Shown: piece by piece, positions 22,561-33,365 of the stretch
Layout of the letters: every line of letters begins with the position of its first letter
Position numbering within the stretch: the stretch's first letter is position 1
Source of the DNA: Venturia oleaginea
Taxonomy: Eukaryota; Ascomycota; Dothideomycetes; Venturiales; Venturiaceae
Length of the DNA stretch: 64,000 bases
NCBI GenBank assembly: GCA_013176395.1
Contig: JABMLP010000023.1
Location: 1 to 64,000, forward strand
Reading direction: 5' to 3'
The notes under the pieces: model-generated
Databases searched by the model: none
The model's input: the letters and a program-made list of their open reading frames with translations, nothing else
What the model was told of the DNA's origin: nothing
Made by a program: the position numbers and the translations under genes

Positions 22561-23664
22561 GAACTCCGTTAAACACATTCTACGCTATACCTGCGATGAA
22601 AGTCACGAACAAGATTTGGGAGGGGGCATATGCTGCGAACGGCATCGATCTAATTGTGATGAGCCAAACGCCCTGCACACAATCGACGGACGACTGAGAT
22701 GTCTACACTTGCGGACGGAATAGAAGGTTGGGCTCGAGATTTGTCTGTAGGGAACACAGAGCTGGGTGTACCAATCGAGGAAGATCTCGAATACATGCTC
22801 CCAAAGCACAAGGAGGAGATGTAAAAGAATCATCTAGAATAGCCAGAAAGTGGGGAAAAGACGGATGTGATCCCCACCGTGAACAATGTAGTATATAGCA
22901 TGCATACTATTATCTACTCCAACACAAACATCAATACAGGATACAAAATCGATGATATATATCCCACGAGAAATCCTCAAAAGCTACCCCTCTCTATTCG
23001 TCAACGAGAAACCAAAAGAACCGTTCCACCCCCAAAAAATCGGATCCAATCAAATCCCGCTTATCCAACGAGGAGAAGGTAAGAGAAGATACAAACCCAC
23101 AAACTAAACACTATCCAACCCCCTCCAAAAGCACGATACATCCCCAAAGTATTACATGATATACCGACTCCTCCATTCCTCCCCAAGAAAAACTCAAGAC
23201 CCCCCCTCCCCTCCACCCGACAAAAAAAAAAAAGGTCTTGCCAACCTAAAGCAAAGTCCCGTGGAAACAAAGTCGATGATGATGGAAACGGATCCACGAT
23301 ATCAATACAGAGTCACAAAAAGAGTCACACACCCAAGCGCACTCATTCACAATAAAACCCCACTCATCGAATCCACAACCCTCAAGAACCCAAACAAGGC
23401 TAAACAAAAAGGGTAAACAAAAAGCATCATAATATTCAGCGTGTACCCGACATCTCTGAAAATGCCATCTATAAGGTTCAAGAAAAATATGCGTCTATGA
23501 TATCTTCCTCCACCTATACTCGCTCCATTTCGACAAAAGAAATAGGGGGTATAGTGATCGTCTTATTGGAAATAAAAAAAGCCATGCCAAACGCAAAAAT
23601 ATGGTATCCCGTATTCGTCCAGATGCATCAAAACGCCAACCCATGATCGAAACGACGAGCGCAA
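22561..23664. other. 3' flank of the lipase gene, no gene supported
   Basis: Contains A-runs and homopyrimidine tracts near 23.1-23.3 kb and several short frames with no domain. Likely the lipase 3' UTR followed by non-coding DNA. Confidence 0.35.
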
Positions 23665-26271
23665 TCACTGCCGTCCAGGCGGCATCATCCCCTTCAACCC
23701 CGTACTCCTGCTCCTTTTACTTCGTAGCATCATGCCCCGTGTACCAGAAATGTCCAATGTCAACGGCTGTTGCGTTTGTGAATTTGTTCGCTTGGGTGTT
23801 CCAGGGCGCTTCGAGGTCTTACTCGCTTCGCCACCTTTGCTCGTCATGCTCTGGATGCTATCTCGTCGCCCAATACTGCCTCTTCGTCCACGGTAAGCAA
23901 GTGAAGGATTGGTGAAGTCAGGCTCCGAATCATCGGCTATGATACTCTCGGGGCCGATGCCGTGGAACATTCGTTTGTATCTTAGCTCAGGAGAGCTAGG
24001 TCGACCTTGCGTGTGCTCCGAGACCACATTTTCGAGCCGTGGTGTCATCGGTGCTAAGTGAGTATAGCTACGACTGAATCTCGTAGACAGGAATGGGGTC
24101 GTGGGTTGACTAGCTGAAGGGAAAAGTTGTCTGGTTGATGGCCAAAGTTCGGGCATAGGATCAGCAGAAGGATCATTTTCCGAAGAGCAAGAATCTTCTT
24201 CGTCGGACTCGTCTGCACTGAATGGATTCGCGTCCGGCTCTTCAGCAGACGAGGACATCATCTCCACGGTGGTGAAGCGAAGGAGAGGTGGCTGTCCAGG
24301 CTCGTGAGGGGTACTTGGACGAGGCAATTTGTGACAAGGCGAATGCTTGTGATGCCCGACCTCAACATAAGATCGTGGTCGGTTTTTTGGTGAGTGGTGC
24401 GGTGGTGGCGACATCTCTGTGTGCGATCGTCTGTGTCGGATAGTACGAGATTTTCCAGCTCGGTCGCGGCTGTTCGATGTGGATTGGTGACCCTTGGCGC
24501 GAATGTTTATCGCCGTCATCCGCAGATCTACTTGACTCGGACTGAAGACAACGCTTGATCGCAGGTGCTGGACAGCTGAATCCAGAGCAAGTTCGATAGT
24601 GCAATGGTTCTGGATGCGACTGATCTTGGGCCATGTCGCTCGTTGACCGCTGAGCATGGCCTGCTCCATGAACTCCGTGCTTGGGTTGGTGAGAATCTTG
24701 GGGAAGTTTGAGTACGAAATTTCCGGCAGAATTGTGATGTCGCCGGAGTACTTCTGGCTCAGTACCGATCGCGCTTTTGTGAACGTGTTTGGCAAAATTC
24801 CGAGCTCTGCTAGGACATGCATTCGGTGAAGCGCCTCTCCTTTCGCCAGATTTGCCATGGTGTGCAGCCATCCAGGGCCAGCAGCCACAGCACTGGTCGA
24901 GCGCTCTGCAGCAGACGCGATGACCTCGTCCTCCTTGGACAGGAAAGGCACCACATGAGGATTAACTTGTGATACAATGAAATGATTGACGTTAAACATC
25001 TCGGCCAGTCTCGTCATTGGCAGATCGTTGTCCACAGATCCGTCGACCCATTTGATTGGTGATGGGTTCCAGGGCACATGTTCGCCTGTTCTCGGGTCCT
25101 TCGCCATGAGTTGTGCGGGCGAGAAGATAAGTGGTACCGAGCACGAAGCTGCAACTGCCGACCAAATGATCACATTCGGCGCAGTGACATAATTTAGAAG
25201 CCTAGGAAGCTCATGCAAGCCTTCTGCAGAGACAGAGATGTTCAGGATCCGCCTTGTCCGATTGTAGGCTTCTTGGAATGTGATGTCCCCGAACATGTCG
25301 TGAAGGACTTTGATCATGATATTGATGTCAAAGACGGAGCCGTGCTTCAGAAAGCGAGCTGCCTTCCTCAGCATACCCTCTTCTTCGCCTTCCCTTTCAA
25401 AGACATTCAAGTCGCCGTAGCAGAACTCGGACAGGACTTGTGGGACCTCTTCGTCCGTCTTCGTACACAGCACTGCACAGACGATGCTGCCTGCAGATGA
25501 GCCAGACACAATGCGCGGGAGCAACTCTTGCTCCCACAAAGTCTTGAGCACGCCGATGTGGTTCATGCCAAAAGTGCCACCTCCGGAGAGGAGCAAAGCA
25601 CTTCTCCCGAAAGATTGCCGGGCCTCCAGCAGGTTGTCCAGTATAAATCTGCGATCAAGGTCGCACTGTTTCCGATCTGAGAGCTTCAACAACTCTTTCA
25701 GAGTCTCTTGTGCACTCTCAATGTATCTCTCGATCAAGGCTTTCGTACCAATATGAGAATGCTTGTACAGTCGTAAATCGCCCATTCCTCCAAGTCCGCG
25801 GTGGAGTGAGGTCCGTATCAGGAAGAGCATACGCGATGCATCTTGATCTGTCCTCGCGTCGTCCAGTTGCTTGAGCCGTGTTTGTAACAGCGGTACATTG
25901 TACTCGGGACAGTCAAGCTCGTTCTTCCACTTCGAGTTTCCCTCCAGCAAGTCAATCTCATTTGCAGCGGCTCGCCAGTCTTCATAGTTTTCTGCCTCTC
26001 TCATGCGCAAATACAGGATCTGGCTCCTGTCTTGGATCTCTTCGCTCGGCTCCTCAACCTCTTCTGTTGATTCCAGCTCTTGGCCTTTCCATATTCCAAG
26101 CAGTCCTTCTATGGGCTTTGTCGGATGTCTATACAAGTCCACCAAAGGGGAAAGAAGGCTTGACGATTTGCGTAAACGGCGCGCAGGTATGGTTACCTCG
26201 CGTCCATTGTTACGAGCTTTGTTGATTCGCTGGTGAGAAGAGGCGGCACCGGCATCGTGCAGGAAGGACAT
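23665..26271 (-). CDS. patatin-like lipase with DUF3336 (Tgl4/Tgl5-type), left copy
   Basis: Starting at the first in-frame ATG (26271) gives 868 residues without introns; the frame is open further upstream but lacks ATG. The N-terminal third has DUF3336 sequence (LYLRMREAENYEDWRAAA), followed by the patatin domain: glycine-rich oxyanion loop GGGTFG (about residue 230), nucleophile elbow GSSAG (about 257-261) and the Asp of WVDGSVDND (about 410). These form the Ser-Asp dyad. Yeast relatives Tgl3/4/5 hydrolyse triacylglycerol on lipid droplets and some act as lysophospholipid acyltransferases. The C-terminal ~270 residues are Ser/Pro-rich and probably disordered. The right-arm copy differs at residue 25 (Glu here, Asp there). 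Confidence 0.92.
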   Translation of the reverse strand: MSFLHDAGAASSHQRINKARNNGREVTIPARRLRKSSSLLSPLVDLYRHPTKPIEGLLGIWKGQELESTEEVEEPSEEIQDRSQILYLRMREAENYEDWRAAANEIDLLEGNSKWKNELDCPEYNVPLLQTRLKQLDDARTDQDASRMLFLIRTSLHRGLGGMGDLRLYKHSHIGTKALIERYIESAQETLKELLKLSDRKQCDLDRRFILDNLLEARQSFGRSALLLSGGGTFGMNHIGVLKTLWEQELLPRIVSGSSAGSIVCAVLCTKTDEEVPQVLSEFCYGDLNVFEREGEEEGMLRKAARFLKHGSVFDINIMIKVLHDMFGDITFQEAYNRTRRILNISVSAEGLHELPRLLNYVTAPNVIIWSAVAASCSVPLIFSPAQLMAKDPRTGEHVPWNPSPIKWVDGSVDNDLPMTRLAEMFNVNHFIVSQVNPHVVPFLSKEDEVIASAAERSTSAVAAGPGWLHTMANLAKGEALHRMHVLAELGILPNTFTKARSVLSQKYSGDITILPEISYSNFPKILTNPSTEFMEQAMLSGQRATWPKISRIQNHCTIELALDSAVQHLRSSVVFSPSQVDLRMTAINIRAKGHQSTSNSRDRAGKSRTIRHRRSHTEMSPPPHHSPKNRPRSYVEVGHHKHSPCHKLPRPSTPHEPGQPPLLRFTTVEMMSSSAEEPDANPFSADESDEEDSCSSENDPSADPMPELWPSTRQLFPSASQPTTPFLSTRFSRSYTHLAPMTPRLENVVSEHTQGRPSSPELRYKRMFHGIGPESIIADDSEPDFTNPSLAYRGRRGSIGRRDSIQSMTSKGGEASKTSKRPGTPKRTNSQTQQPLTLDISGTRGMMLRSKRSRSTGLKGMMPPGRQ

Positions 26272-26703
26272 TTGATCAATGTATGCGCCATACGAGGGGC
26301 GCAATGCAGCTCTAGATATTGTAGTGAAACGCCACGAGCGGTGTACAGGCAAAGGGACGGGGTCGGTGTCGGTGTACCTCGTCTCGGACGTACAAGGCGC
26401 TGACGCAAATCAATGTCGGTGGTTTGTTGTCAAAGGCGGGATATAATTGCGCCAGAAAGTGGCGGATGCTCGATCTGGTCAGTCGGTTGGCAATTGTTTG
26501 GTTGACACTTGCACAAGAGGCTAATAAGTGCAGGAGCAGGAGCAGTGCCAGTGGTAAACTGTGACTGTGACCGCATCGTCAGCTGCTGCTCTTACGATTC
26601 ACGACCCTACGCCCGAGACACTCACAAGCCAAAGCTTCTATTTCTGACACTTGTACTTGGTGCACTTGTGCACCAAATGGATCAAGTCGACTGCGAGACA
26701 AGT

Positions 26704-26816
26704 TGAACAGTGAGACCAGCTGAACAGTGAGACCAGCTGAACAGTGAGACCAGCTGAACAGTGAGACCAGCTGAACAGTGAGACCAGCTGAACAGTGAGA
26801 CCAGCGGAACAGTAAG
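26704..26816. repeat. 17-bp tandem repeat, left copy
   Basis: The unit TGAACAGTGAGACCAGC is repeated about 6.5 times, the last partial unit diverging. Because 17 is not a multiple of three, it produces a long open frame in all phases that should not be taken as protein. It is about 430 bases upstream of the lipase start. A short (CGGTCA)n run lies near 26993-27018. Confidence 0.95.
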
Positions 26817-27180
26817 CCGAAGGTGGTTGCACAAAACGCTGCAGCTGATGGCTCTCTTCGAGTCAAAGTCAAAGTCAAAGTCACGGTACGTATCTATATA
26901 GCAACAAGTCTCGGACTCCGCACTCCGGAGCACCTCCCTTGCAACGACCCAGGGCTTGAACCAGGCAATCAAGCAAACTGCAACAGATCACGGTCACGGT
27001 CACGGTCACGGTCACGTCGAGTACGAGTACATCATGCAGCACTATTAGCGCTAGAAGTTACACAGAGATATGATATGCACTCAATTTCAACAAGACATGG
27101 ACAACACATGCACATGCCATGGCACGTGGATACCAGTATATCAACTCAATCCAACAACTTTCAATGAACACATCGTTCCA

Positions 27181-27512
27181 TCAGGCACAACAACTCCATC
27201 GGTCAGTCGTCCCCTAAACCCAATCAAGTTAGCTCTCCGTATGAAACGCTCATACCACAAGATATTTTTGAGAAATAATACAGCTAGGGCGGGATAGATA
27301 GACCAACTCACCCCCGGCCCAGATGCTGTATAGTAGCTCACGGTACCCTTCTTCCCAAGACTTCTACAACATGCAACCTGAACATTCAATGGTATTCCAG
27401 GGCAAGATTCGCCTGCCTCGCAACTGCCGTATTTGAAGAGAGCCTGGGGCTTGGGGCAAGTTGGGCTGGCGAGCGCTAGGGTTTGGAGGAGAGCAAAGAA
27501 GAGAAGACGCAT
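27181..27512 (-). CDS. six-cysteine small secreted protein, left copy
   Basis: Exon 1 (27312-27512) and exon 2 (27181-27213) flank a 98-bp intron with GTGAGT donor and GCTAAC branch site, giving 77 residues. An 18-residue signal peptide precedes a mature peptide whose cysteines follow C-x11-C-x5-C-x11-C(C), and the protein ends with a CC pair and one residue before the stop. The same spacing, the same intron position and the same 33-base last exon occur in the frame-broken paralogue at 34890. Without splicing the frame would read on to 123 codons, but the ending would then differ from the paralogue. Small, Cys-rich and secreted fits an effector or antimicrobial-like role; function is unknown. 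Confidence 0.8.
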
Positions 27513-29493
27513 GTTTGTAGCTGACGTAAAGTATTGCTGTTATGGTAGAAATCTGGGGTGGCTATTGGAGGAATCGGATGCTATCAAACGAAACATCCGT
27601 TGCTGAACTAATGCTCATTATATGCTCCAAAGGAAGATAGACATTGGGGAGGTATTTCTCCCTCTAGCTACCTTGTACGATAAGATTATCTCCACTTCAT
27701 CGTCCGAACCGCTACGATGGGAACCGAGTGACAATTTTTAATATACTACGTAGTACGTCCACTGAGTTCGATGACGATCAAACTTGAATACATCTTTCTA
27801 TATAGTACTTCTGGTGTACTACTGTCAGTCGGTAGAAACGTCCTGCCCGCGCGAAATATTCCGAAGAGTAGACAACAGGGAAGTGCCTAGGAGAATAAAA
27901 AGTGTTGGATCGGCTTTGTACACGTGTGTGAAATAGTAATGAAATGATAATGTAACGATAATGAAATGATAATGAAATAAACATATATGGATAAGTCTCT
28001 TGTATTCTTGATTGTTCTTGTTCTTCTTCGAACATTGAAGTATCCTTGAGATGCAGAAATTGCACCGCCCCTGTCGGTGCCAAGGATACGACAAAAAGCC
28101 TGTACAATAGTAGACAACTATCCCTGTGGACAATCATACCAACTCAGAAGGACGACGCACGATGCTGGATTCACATGCATAGGGTTTAAACAAGATAATT
28201 TCCAAACGATTTCCATCGGATTCGAATTACAACTAGAGATTTTCATATCACAGAAAAGGAAGTTTAAGGGGGCGTAATCGCCAGATCGACGTTAAACGAC
28301 GTTAAAAAACATGTTTGATTAGCAAAAAAAATTATACTTGGCTATCTTGGCTTTCAGAAGACAAGTCAAGTCCACTTACATCGTCCAGTTTATCCTCGTC
28401 AACATCGAAAGCACAACATGTTTCAGGTATTGAGTCGTACCATGAATGTCTGACGCTACTCGGTGCGGTGACGGATGAGGCAATACATTCAGACTGCTTC
28501 AGGTGAGTCAAAGGATTTCCAGCCGTGTTGGGAAACGGGATCCGATGCGCTGGGAGTCTATGAACGGCATGTGAGTGTCTTCCACGGTAGATTGACTTGA
28601 TACTTGGAAGCGAGTTAAAAGTTGTATCTTACTTCGACTTGGGCAATCGCGAGTACGTGGCCTTACATGAAGTGGTGGATGTAAAAAGGTTGCATGATTT
28701 ATTGTGGCCAGCCAGTGGCAGGCTATTGTTTGTTTGTGGTTGCATGTGGGGGCAATCTTTGATGTATTTCCGAGTCCCTTCTGCCAGCGCCGGCCACGTT
28801 TTCTGCCTGTTTGCTGGCCGACTTCGAAGAGCATGAAGTGACGACTTGCAGGCTGACATGTGTAGTCCTGTTTTAAAGTGCGGAGTTTTATGTCTCGCGC
28901 TTAGATGACTCGAGTTGTTGAAATGAGTTGTCTCCTGAAAATTCCACACATTTAGATGGATGCGTGATGGCGTAGATCGGGTACCAACAGAAAATCGCAG
29001 ACCAACCACCAACGTCAATTGTTTATCTGTTGCCTAAGATCGAATGGAATGTAAGCTGATGTACCTGGGTACAGGCTTGGAAGAAAATGAAAGTAACGAC
29101 TGGAACCACCTCACGGCCACCCCCGCTCAATCTCCTAGTAGAGATTTTGACATGTGAAGATGCGGATGGCGGTGTCACCACCTTCTGAGCCTCGTGATTC
29201 TAACCCCAGACCTGTCATCTGTGGGGTATCTCAAGTGCGGAAGAAGAGACGCTTCACTTGGTATTGCTACCAATTTCACGGGTGTTGCTCAAGCAACAAC
29301 CTGAGTCCTATTGGTCGTACCAAAACATCACGCCAGCCGACGACCGGGTTGAAAACATCGTCCCCACTATAGAATAGAAAAACGTTAAGGCATTCCATCC
29401 CATGTTGTCAATCCCAAATACCTGCCCGCTCCCTTCCAGCTCGCTCAAGAACATTCGTCTTCGACCCGCTAAGGATGATCCAAAGGTGTAGGA
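27513..29493. other. non-coding part of the left arm
   Basis: Contains a MITE-like relic at 28195-28416. Short frames such as 28597-28836 have no domain or splice support. A stretch near 29205 resembles a tRNA B box but no tRNA fold follows. Confidence 0.35.
28195..28416. mobile_element. MITE-like relic, left copy
   Basis: Diverged relative of the element at 11276-11593. Shared blocks include a GGGGCGTAAT run, TGGCTATCTTGGCT and the terminal TCGAAAGCACAA. Only the right terminus is recognisable, so it appears truncated or decayed on its left side. Confidence 0.55.
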
Positions 29494-29828
29494 TTACACG
29501 AATACGCAAGTTAGTGCTATAATCAAGCGTTAGTTCTGTAAATTGTTGTGGTTGAAGTTTCTTTTAGAGGTTTCATGTACGTACCTGATCCGTCTTTTCC
29601 GGCGCAAGCCAATCCGGCGCAGCAGGGGTTGCTCTTAGAGCATGCTTCTATTAGCCAGAACGTTAGCTAGGTTTAGTTGGGAAAGAAGGGAGTCTGGTAG
29701 ATGAAGATGCCTCATCATATTTAGGAGAGGTGATACGTACCTGCTGGACCCCGGCACGCAATAGCAGACGAGGGTGTAACGAGAACGACGACGCCGAGGG
29801 TACGGATGATACTATTAAGGAGTTGCAT
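29494..29828 (-). CDS. knottin-like secreted cysteine-rich peptide, left copy
   Basis: Three exons (29741-29828, 29585-29647, 29494-29516) with GTACGT donors and CTAAC-type branch sites join in frame to 57 residues. A 24-residue signal peptide is followed at once by a ~33-residue mature peptide with six cysteines spaced C-x6-C-x5-CC-x4-C-x9-C, the pattern of inhibitor cystine-knot (knottin) folds. Fungal avirulence protein Avr9 is an established cystine-knot effector, so an effector-like role is reasonable but inferred. The frame is too short for normal gene callers because exon 1 alone is 29 codons. An identical gene layout lies in the right arm. Confidence 0.75.
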
Positions 29829-30558
29829 TTTCAAGATATCTTTAGAGTTGTATGTCGTGAGGAGAATGAGGAAGAGAGACGAATACACGAATAGTGTGAG
29901 AGGCGTGGTCGATATGTTTTTCAATTGACTATCCTGATTGACGAGTATTGCAAACTTGAGGAAAAGAGAGAAGGACTAGAATACATGCTTTTATAATCAG
30001 TGGTGGTAGGGCTGTGGAATCTTTCAGAAGTTTCCAAAGGTTGAGGGCATAGCCGAGAACCACAATCTAGGCCATAGCCTGTGACGAATAGTATTAATAG
30101 CAGTTTGTATTATACTTCTTCTTATAACTTTCACTTTATCCCTACCTCTTTCTCCCGTACTATGGAAGCCAGCGGAAGGTTCGGCTTTCCGTTTTGGCAT
30201 GTCGGAATGATCGATTTGGGGCCCGATGGAATGGGTTTGATCAGCCTTGATGCACACATGCAGGTTTGCTTGTCATATGATAGCATGGTATGTTCCCTGT
30301 ATCTAGCCTGAGAAGACCTCTGTGAGCCAGCGGAGGTGGAAATGAATAGAGAGTATAGTTCCGCTCCTGTGGCTTTAGATTGATCTTCTGTTGGTTTGTT
30401 GTGATTGGCCTGATTGTCGATAGGGATTTGTTCTCTTGAGGAATTCTGAAAAAAAAAAGGTGACGTAGTTGTCAAACTGGCGCTTAGACGGCCAAGACGA
30501 GAAGCACTGGCTAATTTCCTCAATTACTCAAAAAGCGGACGTATAGTAAGTACCTCCT
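29829..30558. other. non-coding part of the left arm with indel differences
   Basis: Promoter side of the knottin-like gene. Compared with the other arm, an A-run near 30449 is one base longer here (10 against 9) and a position near 30198 is one base shorter, so short frames differ between arms. This argues against those frames being real genes. Confidence 0.4.
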
Positions 30559-30813
30559 TGTCACGGTACGACCGCGGACAAGTCCTTCCCGCCGTTGGGG
30601 TGGCCCCACGGCACGTGATCAAGGCAGAACCGGAGTTCTGCCGAGGAAAGGTTTTAAAGCCTGCGTGGCTTCAACCAGTTCATAGCTCTTTGAGCTACAT
30701 CCTGTCGTTAAACCTGCCTGTTGGTTTGCCTGCCAGTTCGTATATAGCCTGTTGAATGATACCTGTTCCTGCTGCTGCTCCTCCCTCCCGATACCCGAAC
30801 CCGCCCCGTGACA
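30559..30813 (-). mobile_element. solo LTR with 5-bp target duplication, left copy
   Basis: Mirror image of 55748-56002: a 255-bp segment starting TGTCACGG and ending CCGTGACA, flanked on both sides by the direct repeat AGGAG (on the element strand). Termini TG...CA and a 5-bp target duplication are the hallmarks of an LTR left after internal recombination. Confidence 0.8.
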
Positions 30814-30848
30814 CTCCTACGTCCAGGTCCGTAACCTCTAATTGGTGT

Positions 30849-31040
30849 CTATTGTTTATTCAAGTCTCCTAGCTGCTTCCGCGTTGTCCACCCTTCGGAA
30901 CCTGAGCGTGGGATGCGCTGTGAACTGAGCCGGGAGATCGCATGCGTTTCGATAGTATGGGCCCGTTTAAACGCCGCAAACACGCCTACATCAAGTGGTT
31001 GTAATATATGTGAGCAGTGAGGAGGCATAATTAGGAGATC
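30849..31040 (-). pseudogene. Fot1/pogo-type transposase fragment, left copy
   Basis: Mirror of 55521-55712. The fragment encodes the DDE-1 signature LLIMPPH...YILQPLDVGVFAAFKRA typical of the C-terminal catalytic domain of Fot1/pogo transposases, followed by about 35 residues and a stop. The N-terminal part is absent; it abuts an LTR on its upstream side. Confidence 0.75.
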
Positions 31041-31271
31041 TGTTACGCTGAACGAGCAAAACAGAGTTATTCGGAAGTAGATTCAACACGAACTTAACGA
31101 TAGGAGCCGATGAACAGAACGAGTGTCACCCTGTGACTTGACTGTATTGACTGCAGAGGTTAAGTACACCGTTGCATCTGCATGCATATATATGCATGTC
31201 AATGCATTCCTTGGCATCTATCACGTGCACTATGCCTGAGGTATCAAGGACTGGCATGCCACTGTTCAACA
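31041..31271 (-). mobile_element. probable solo LTR interrupting the gypsy pol gene, left copy
   Basis: Mirror of 55290-55520. The 231-bp segment starts TGTTGAACAG and ends GCGTAACA, so termini are TGTT...AACA. The pol frame stops inside its first six bases. Flanks (CTGAG and GATCT on the element strand) do not match, so there is no target duplication. Confidence 0.6.
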
Positions 31272-33365
31272 CTCAGATAGAATTAGCGACCATCTTGCTT
31301 GTCTCTCTGACAAACGCTGCGCTGTCATAAAGTAGCGGAGATTCTTGTGATCGGTAAGGACTTTGAAAGGTGCTGCAACACTGCGTAGTTCTCCTCTCCA
31401 GTGTTCAATGGACTTGATTACTGCCAGTAATTCTTTATCGTGGATCTCGTATTTACATTCAGCCGCAGTGAGCTTGCGGGAGAAGTATGCTACTGGTCGT
31501 AGTTTTCCTTTCATATCCTTCTGCGACAACGTGCCTCCCAGCGCGTAGCCAGAGCAGTCGCACTCGAGTACCGTATCCAGGTCTGGATTCCAGTGAGCCA
31601 GTATTGGGGCGGAGATGAATAGCTCCTTCAAGACTTGAAAGGCGTTCTCATGTTCTTTGTTCCAGACAAAAGCGACGGCCTTCCGTGTTAACTTGATTAA
31701 GGGGTCGGAGAGCTCTGAGAAGTTGTCGATGAAGTCTCGGTAGAAATTTGCAAAGCCTAGGAAGGAGCGTACGCCTGTGACATTGACTGGAGCCTCCCAT
31801 TCTTTAATCGCGGCAACTTTCTCTGGGTCGACTTTGATCCCTTCTCCTGCAGTGATAATGAACCCCAGATATTTGACCTCCTGAACAGCAAACTCGCACT
31901 TGCTTAAGTCTAGCCGAAGTCCAGCAGTCTTGAGCTTGGCAAGAATTTGGTTAACCTTAACCATGTGATCCAGATAGTCGCCGTCGCTCCATATCAAGAC
32001 ATCGTCCATGTAGGCTGAACAGCAGATATCTAGGGATTCCCGTAGGACTCCGTTGATGTATCGTTGAAAGCTCGCGGGTGCGCCAGCTAGTCCGAAGGGG
32101 GTAACTGGCCATTCGAATAGTCCAAATCGAGTGCGAAAAGCCGTTTTCCACTCATCGCCGTGCTTGATGCGGAGCCGATGAAATGCCGCTCTGACGTCAA
32201 GTTTGGTGTACCAACGCGCTGTTGCTAGATTTCGTAGGGTTTCTCGGATTAGTGGCAATGGGTAGCGGTCCGATCGAGTGATTCGATTCAGTGCCCGATA
32301 GTCTACACACATCCGAATGCCTCCACCTGGTTTCCTTACAAATAAGACTGGGGCTGCCGCTGGTGAGTTGCTGGCGCGTATCCAGCCCTTGTCCATATAG
32401 TCCGAAAGTGTTTTTCGTAGGACTAATAGCTCTTCCCTCGACATGCCGTATAATGGGCCCCAAGGAACTTCTGCCTCGCGACCTTGTTCATCTCGTATCA
32501 ATTCGATAACGTGATCGCGACCCTCTTGATGGGGCGCGATCTCTCCGTCTTCGTCGTCGAGAAAGGCATCAGCATGCTCTGCTATTTCTTCTGGTATCTC
32601 TTGTCGGATTTCTTCCTCAGTCTTTCTCTGTTTTCTTTCTGCTAACTTGCTTAGGGCCTTGTTGATATCCGACATCGAGATAGCCAGCACTTGTGTACCA
32701 TCCGGTCCATCTCTTCTCAACCGTCGCTGGGCCCTTCCAACAATAGCTGCAAATACAGATCCTGACACTAGACAAGCCGCCCGCACGTGAGCGAGCCGGT
32801 CTCGCGCTTTGGTGTTCTGTTCTAGCCACCCCTTTTCTCTTACCGTGATGCGCTGGGATCCTTGACCAATAAGCAGCTTTCTCTTAGCTGCTATATATCG
32901 CACCCAGTTTCTCTCTGCCCATGCCTTGCCTAGGATAATAGGGAAGCTCAATCCTTTCACTATATACCCATAGACTCGCTCTGCTCGACCATCAATGTCG
33001 ATCGTAGCGTAGGTCATGTGCGTAATACGGAGGTCTTCTCCGTTCTCGTGGCTCTCTTTAGCCAGTGCCAATTGTTTGGTGTCAATTGGGATGCGCGGTA
33101 GACGATGTGTTTGGACACTCTTCTCGCTGAAAGCAGCATAAGGGAGGCAGCCGTTATCAAAGAAGGATTCGGTGAAAGAAGTTCCATTGATCAAGGTATC
33201 TATCAAGAAGGGTGTACTTTCCATCCTATCCTTTGCTGCTTTGATTTCTCTTATGCCTGGTAGCTTTGTAATGTCTTCGCCATGTACATCTACTTCAGAC
33301 CCTCGTGCGCGACGATGCACAAGGGTAGCTAGTTTTCCGACTCTGATGAGGCTTCCTGTAGGGAG
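31266..33365 (-). CDS. gypsy pol (protease-RT-RNase H), 3' truncated, left copy
   Basis: The frame opens just inside the gag 3' end in the -1 phase and has no early ATG. A protease-like DNG motif (FFDNGCLPYAAF) is followed by RT blocks VRKPGGGIRMCVDYRALN, KLDVRAAFHRLRI, TPFGLAGAPASFQ and the active site YMDD, then RNase H ECDCSGYALGG and IHDKELLAVIKS. The frame ends within RNase H at RWSLILSE. Compared with the right copy it has Pro instead of Leu in FEW(L)VTPFGL and Lys instead of Asn in EC(N)YEIHDKEL; Leu and Asn are the usual residues in the family, so this copy carries the unusual states. Confidence 0.88.
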   Translation of the reverse strand, partial: LPTGSLIRVGKLATLVHRRARGSEVDVHGEDITKLPGIREIKAAKDRMESTPFLIDTLINGTSFTESFFDNGCLPYAAFSEKSVQTHRLPRIPIDTKQLALAKESHENGEDLRITHMTYATIDIDGRAERVYGYIVKGLSFPIILGKAWAERNWVRYIAAKRKLLIGQGSQRITVREKGWLEQNTKARDRLAHVRAACLVSGSVFAAIVGRAQRRLRRDGPDGTQVLAISMSDINKALSKLAERKQRKTEEEIRQEIPEEIAEHADAFLDDEDGEIAPHQEGRDHVIELIRDEQGREAEVPWGPLYGMSREELLVLRKTLSDYMDKGWIRASNSPAAAPVLFVRKPGGGIRMCVDYRALNRITRSDRYPLPLIRETLRNLATARWYTKLDVRAAFHRLRIKHGDEWKTAFRTRFGLFEWPVTPFGLAGAPASFQRYINGVLRESLDICCSAYMDDVLIWSDGDYLDHMVKVNQILAKLKTAGLRLDLSKCEFAVQEVKYLGFIITAGEGIKVDPEKVAAIKEWEAPVNVTGVRSFLGFANFYRDFIDNFSELSDPLIKLTRKAVAFVWNKEHENAFQVLKELFISAPILAHWNPDLDTVLECDCSGYALGGTLSQKDMKGKLRPVAYFSRKLTAAECKYEIHDKELLAVIKSIEHWRGELRSVAAPFKVLTDHKNLRYFMTAQRLSERQARWSLILSEC

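Noticed and set aside
26579..26972. Repetitive protein frames (SWSHCSAGLTVQLV type)
   Set aside because: Produced by the 17-bp tandem repeat, which stays open in several phases; no signal peptide or conservation expected.
29195..29230. tRNA gene or tRNA-derived SINE
   Set aside because: A B-box-like stretch is present but there is no A box at proper distance and no cloverleaf.
30131..30523. 130-codon frame on the left arm (and its shorter counterpart on the right)
   Set aside because: One-base differences between arms change its frame, and it has no domain; not a real gene.
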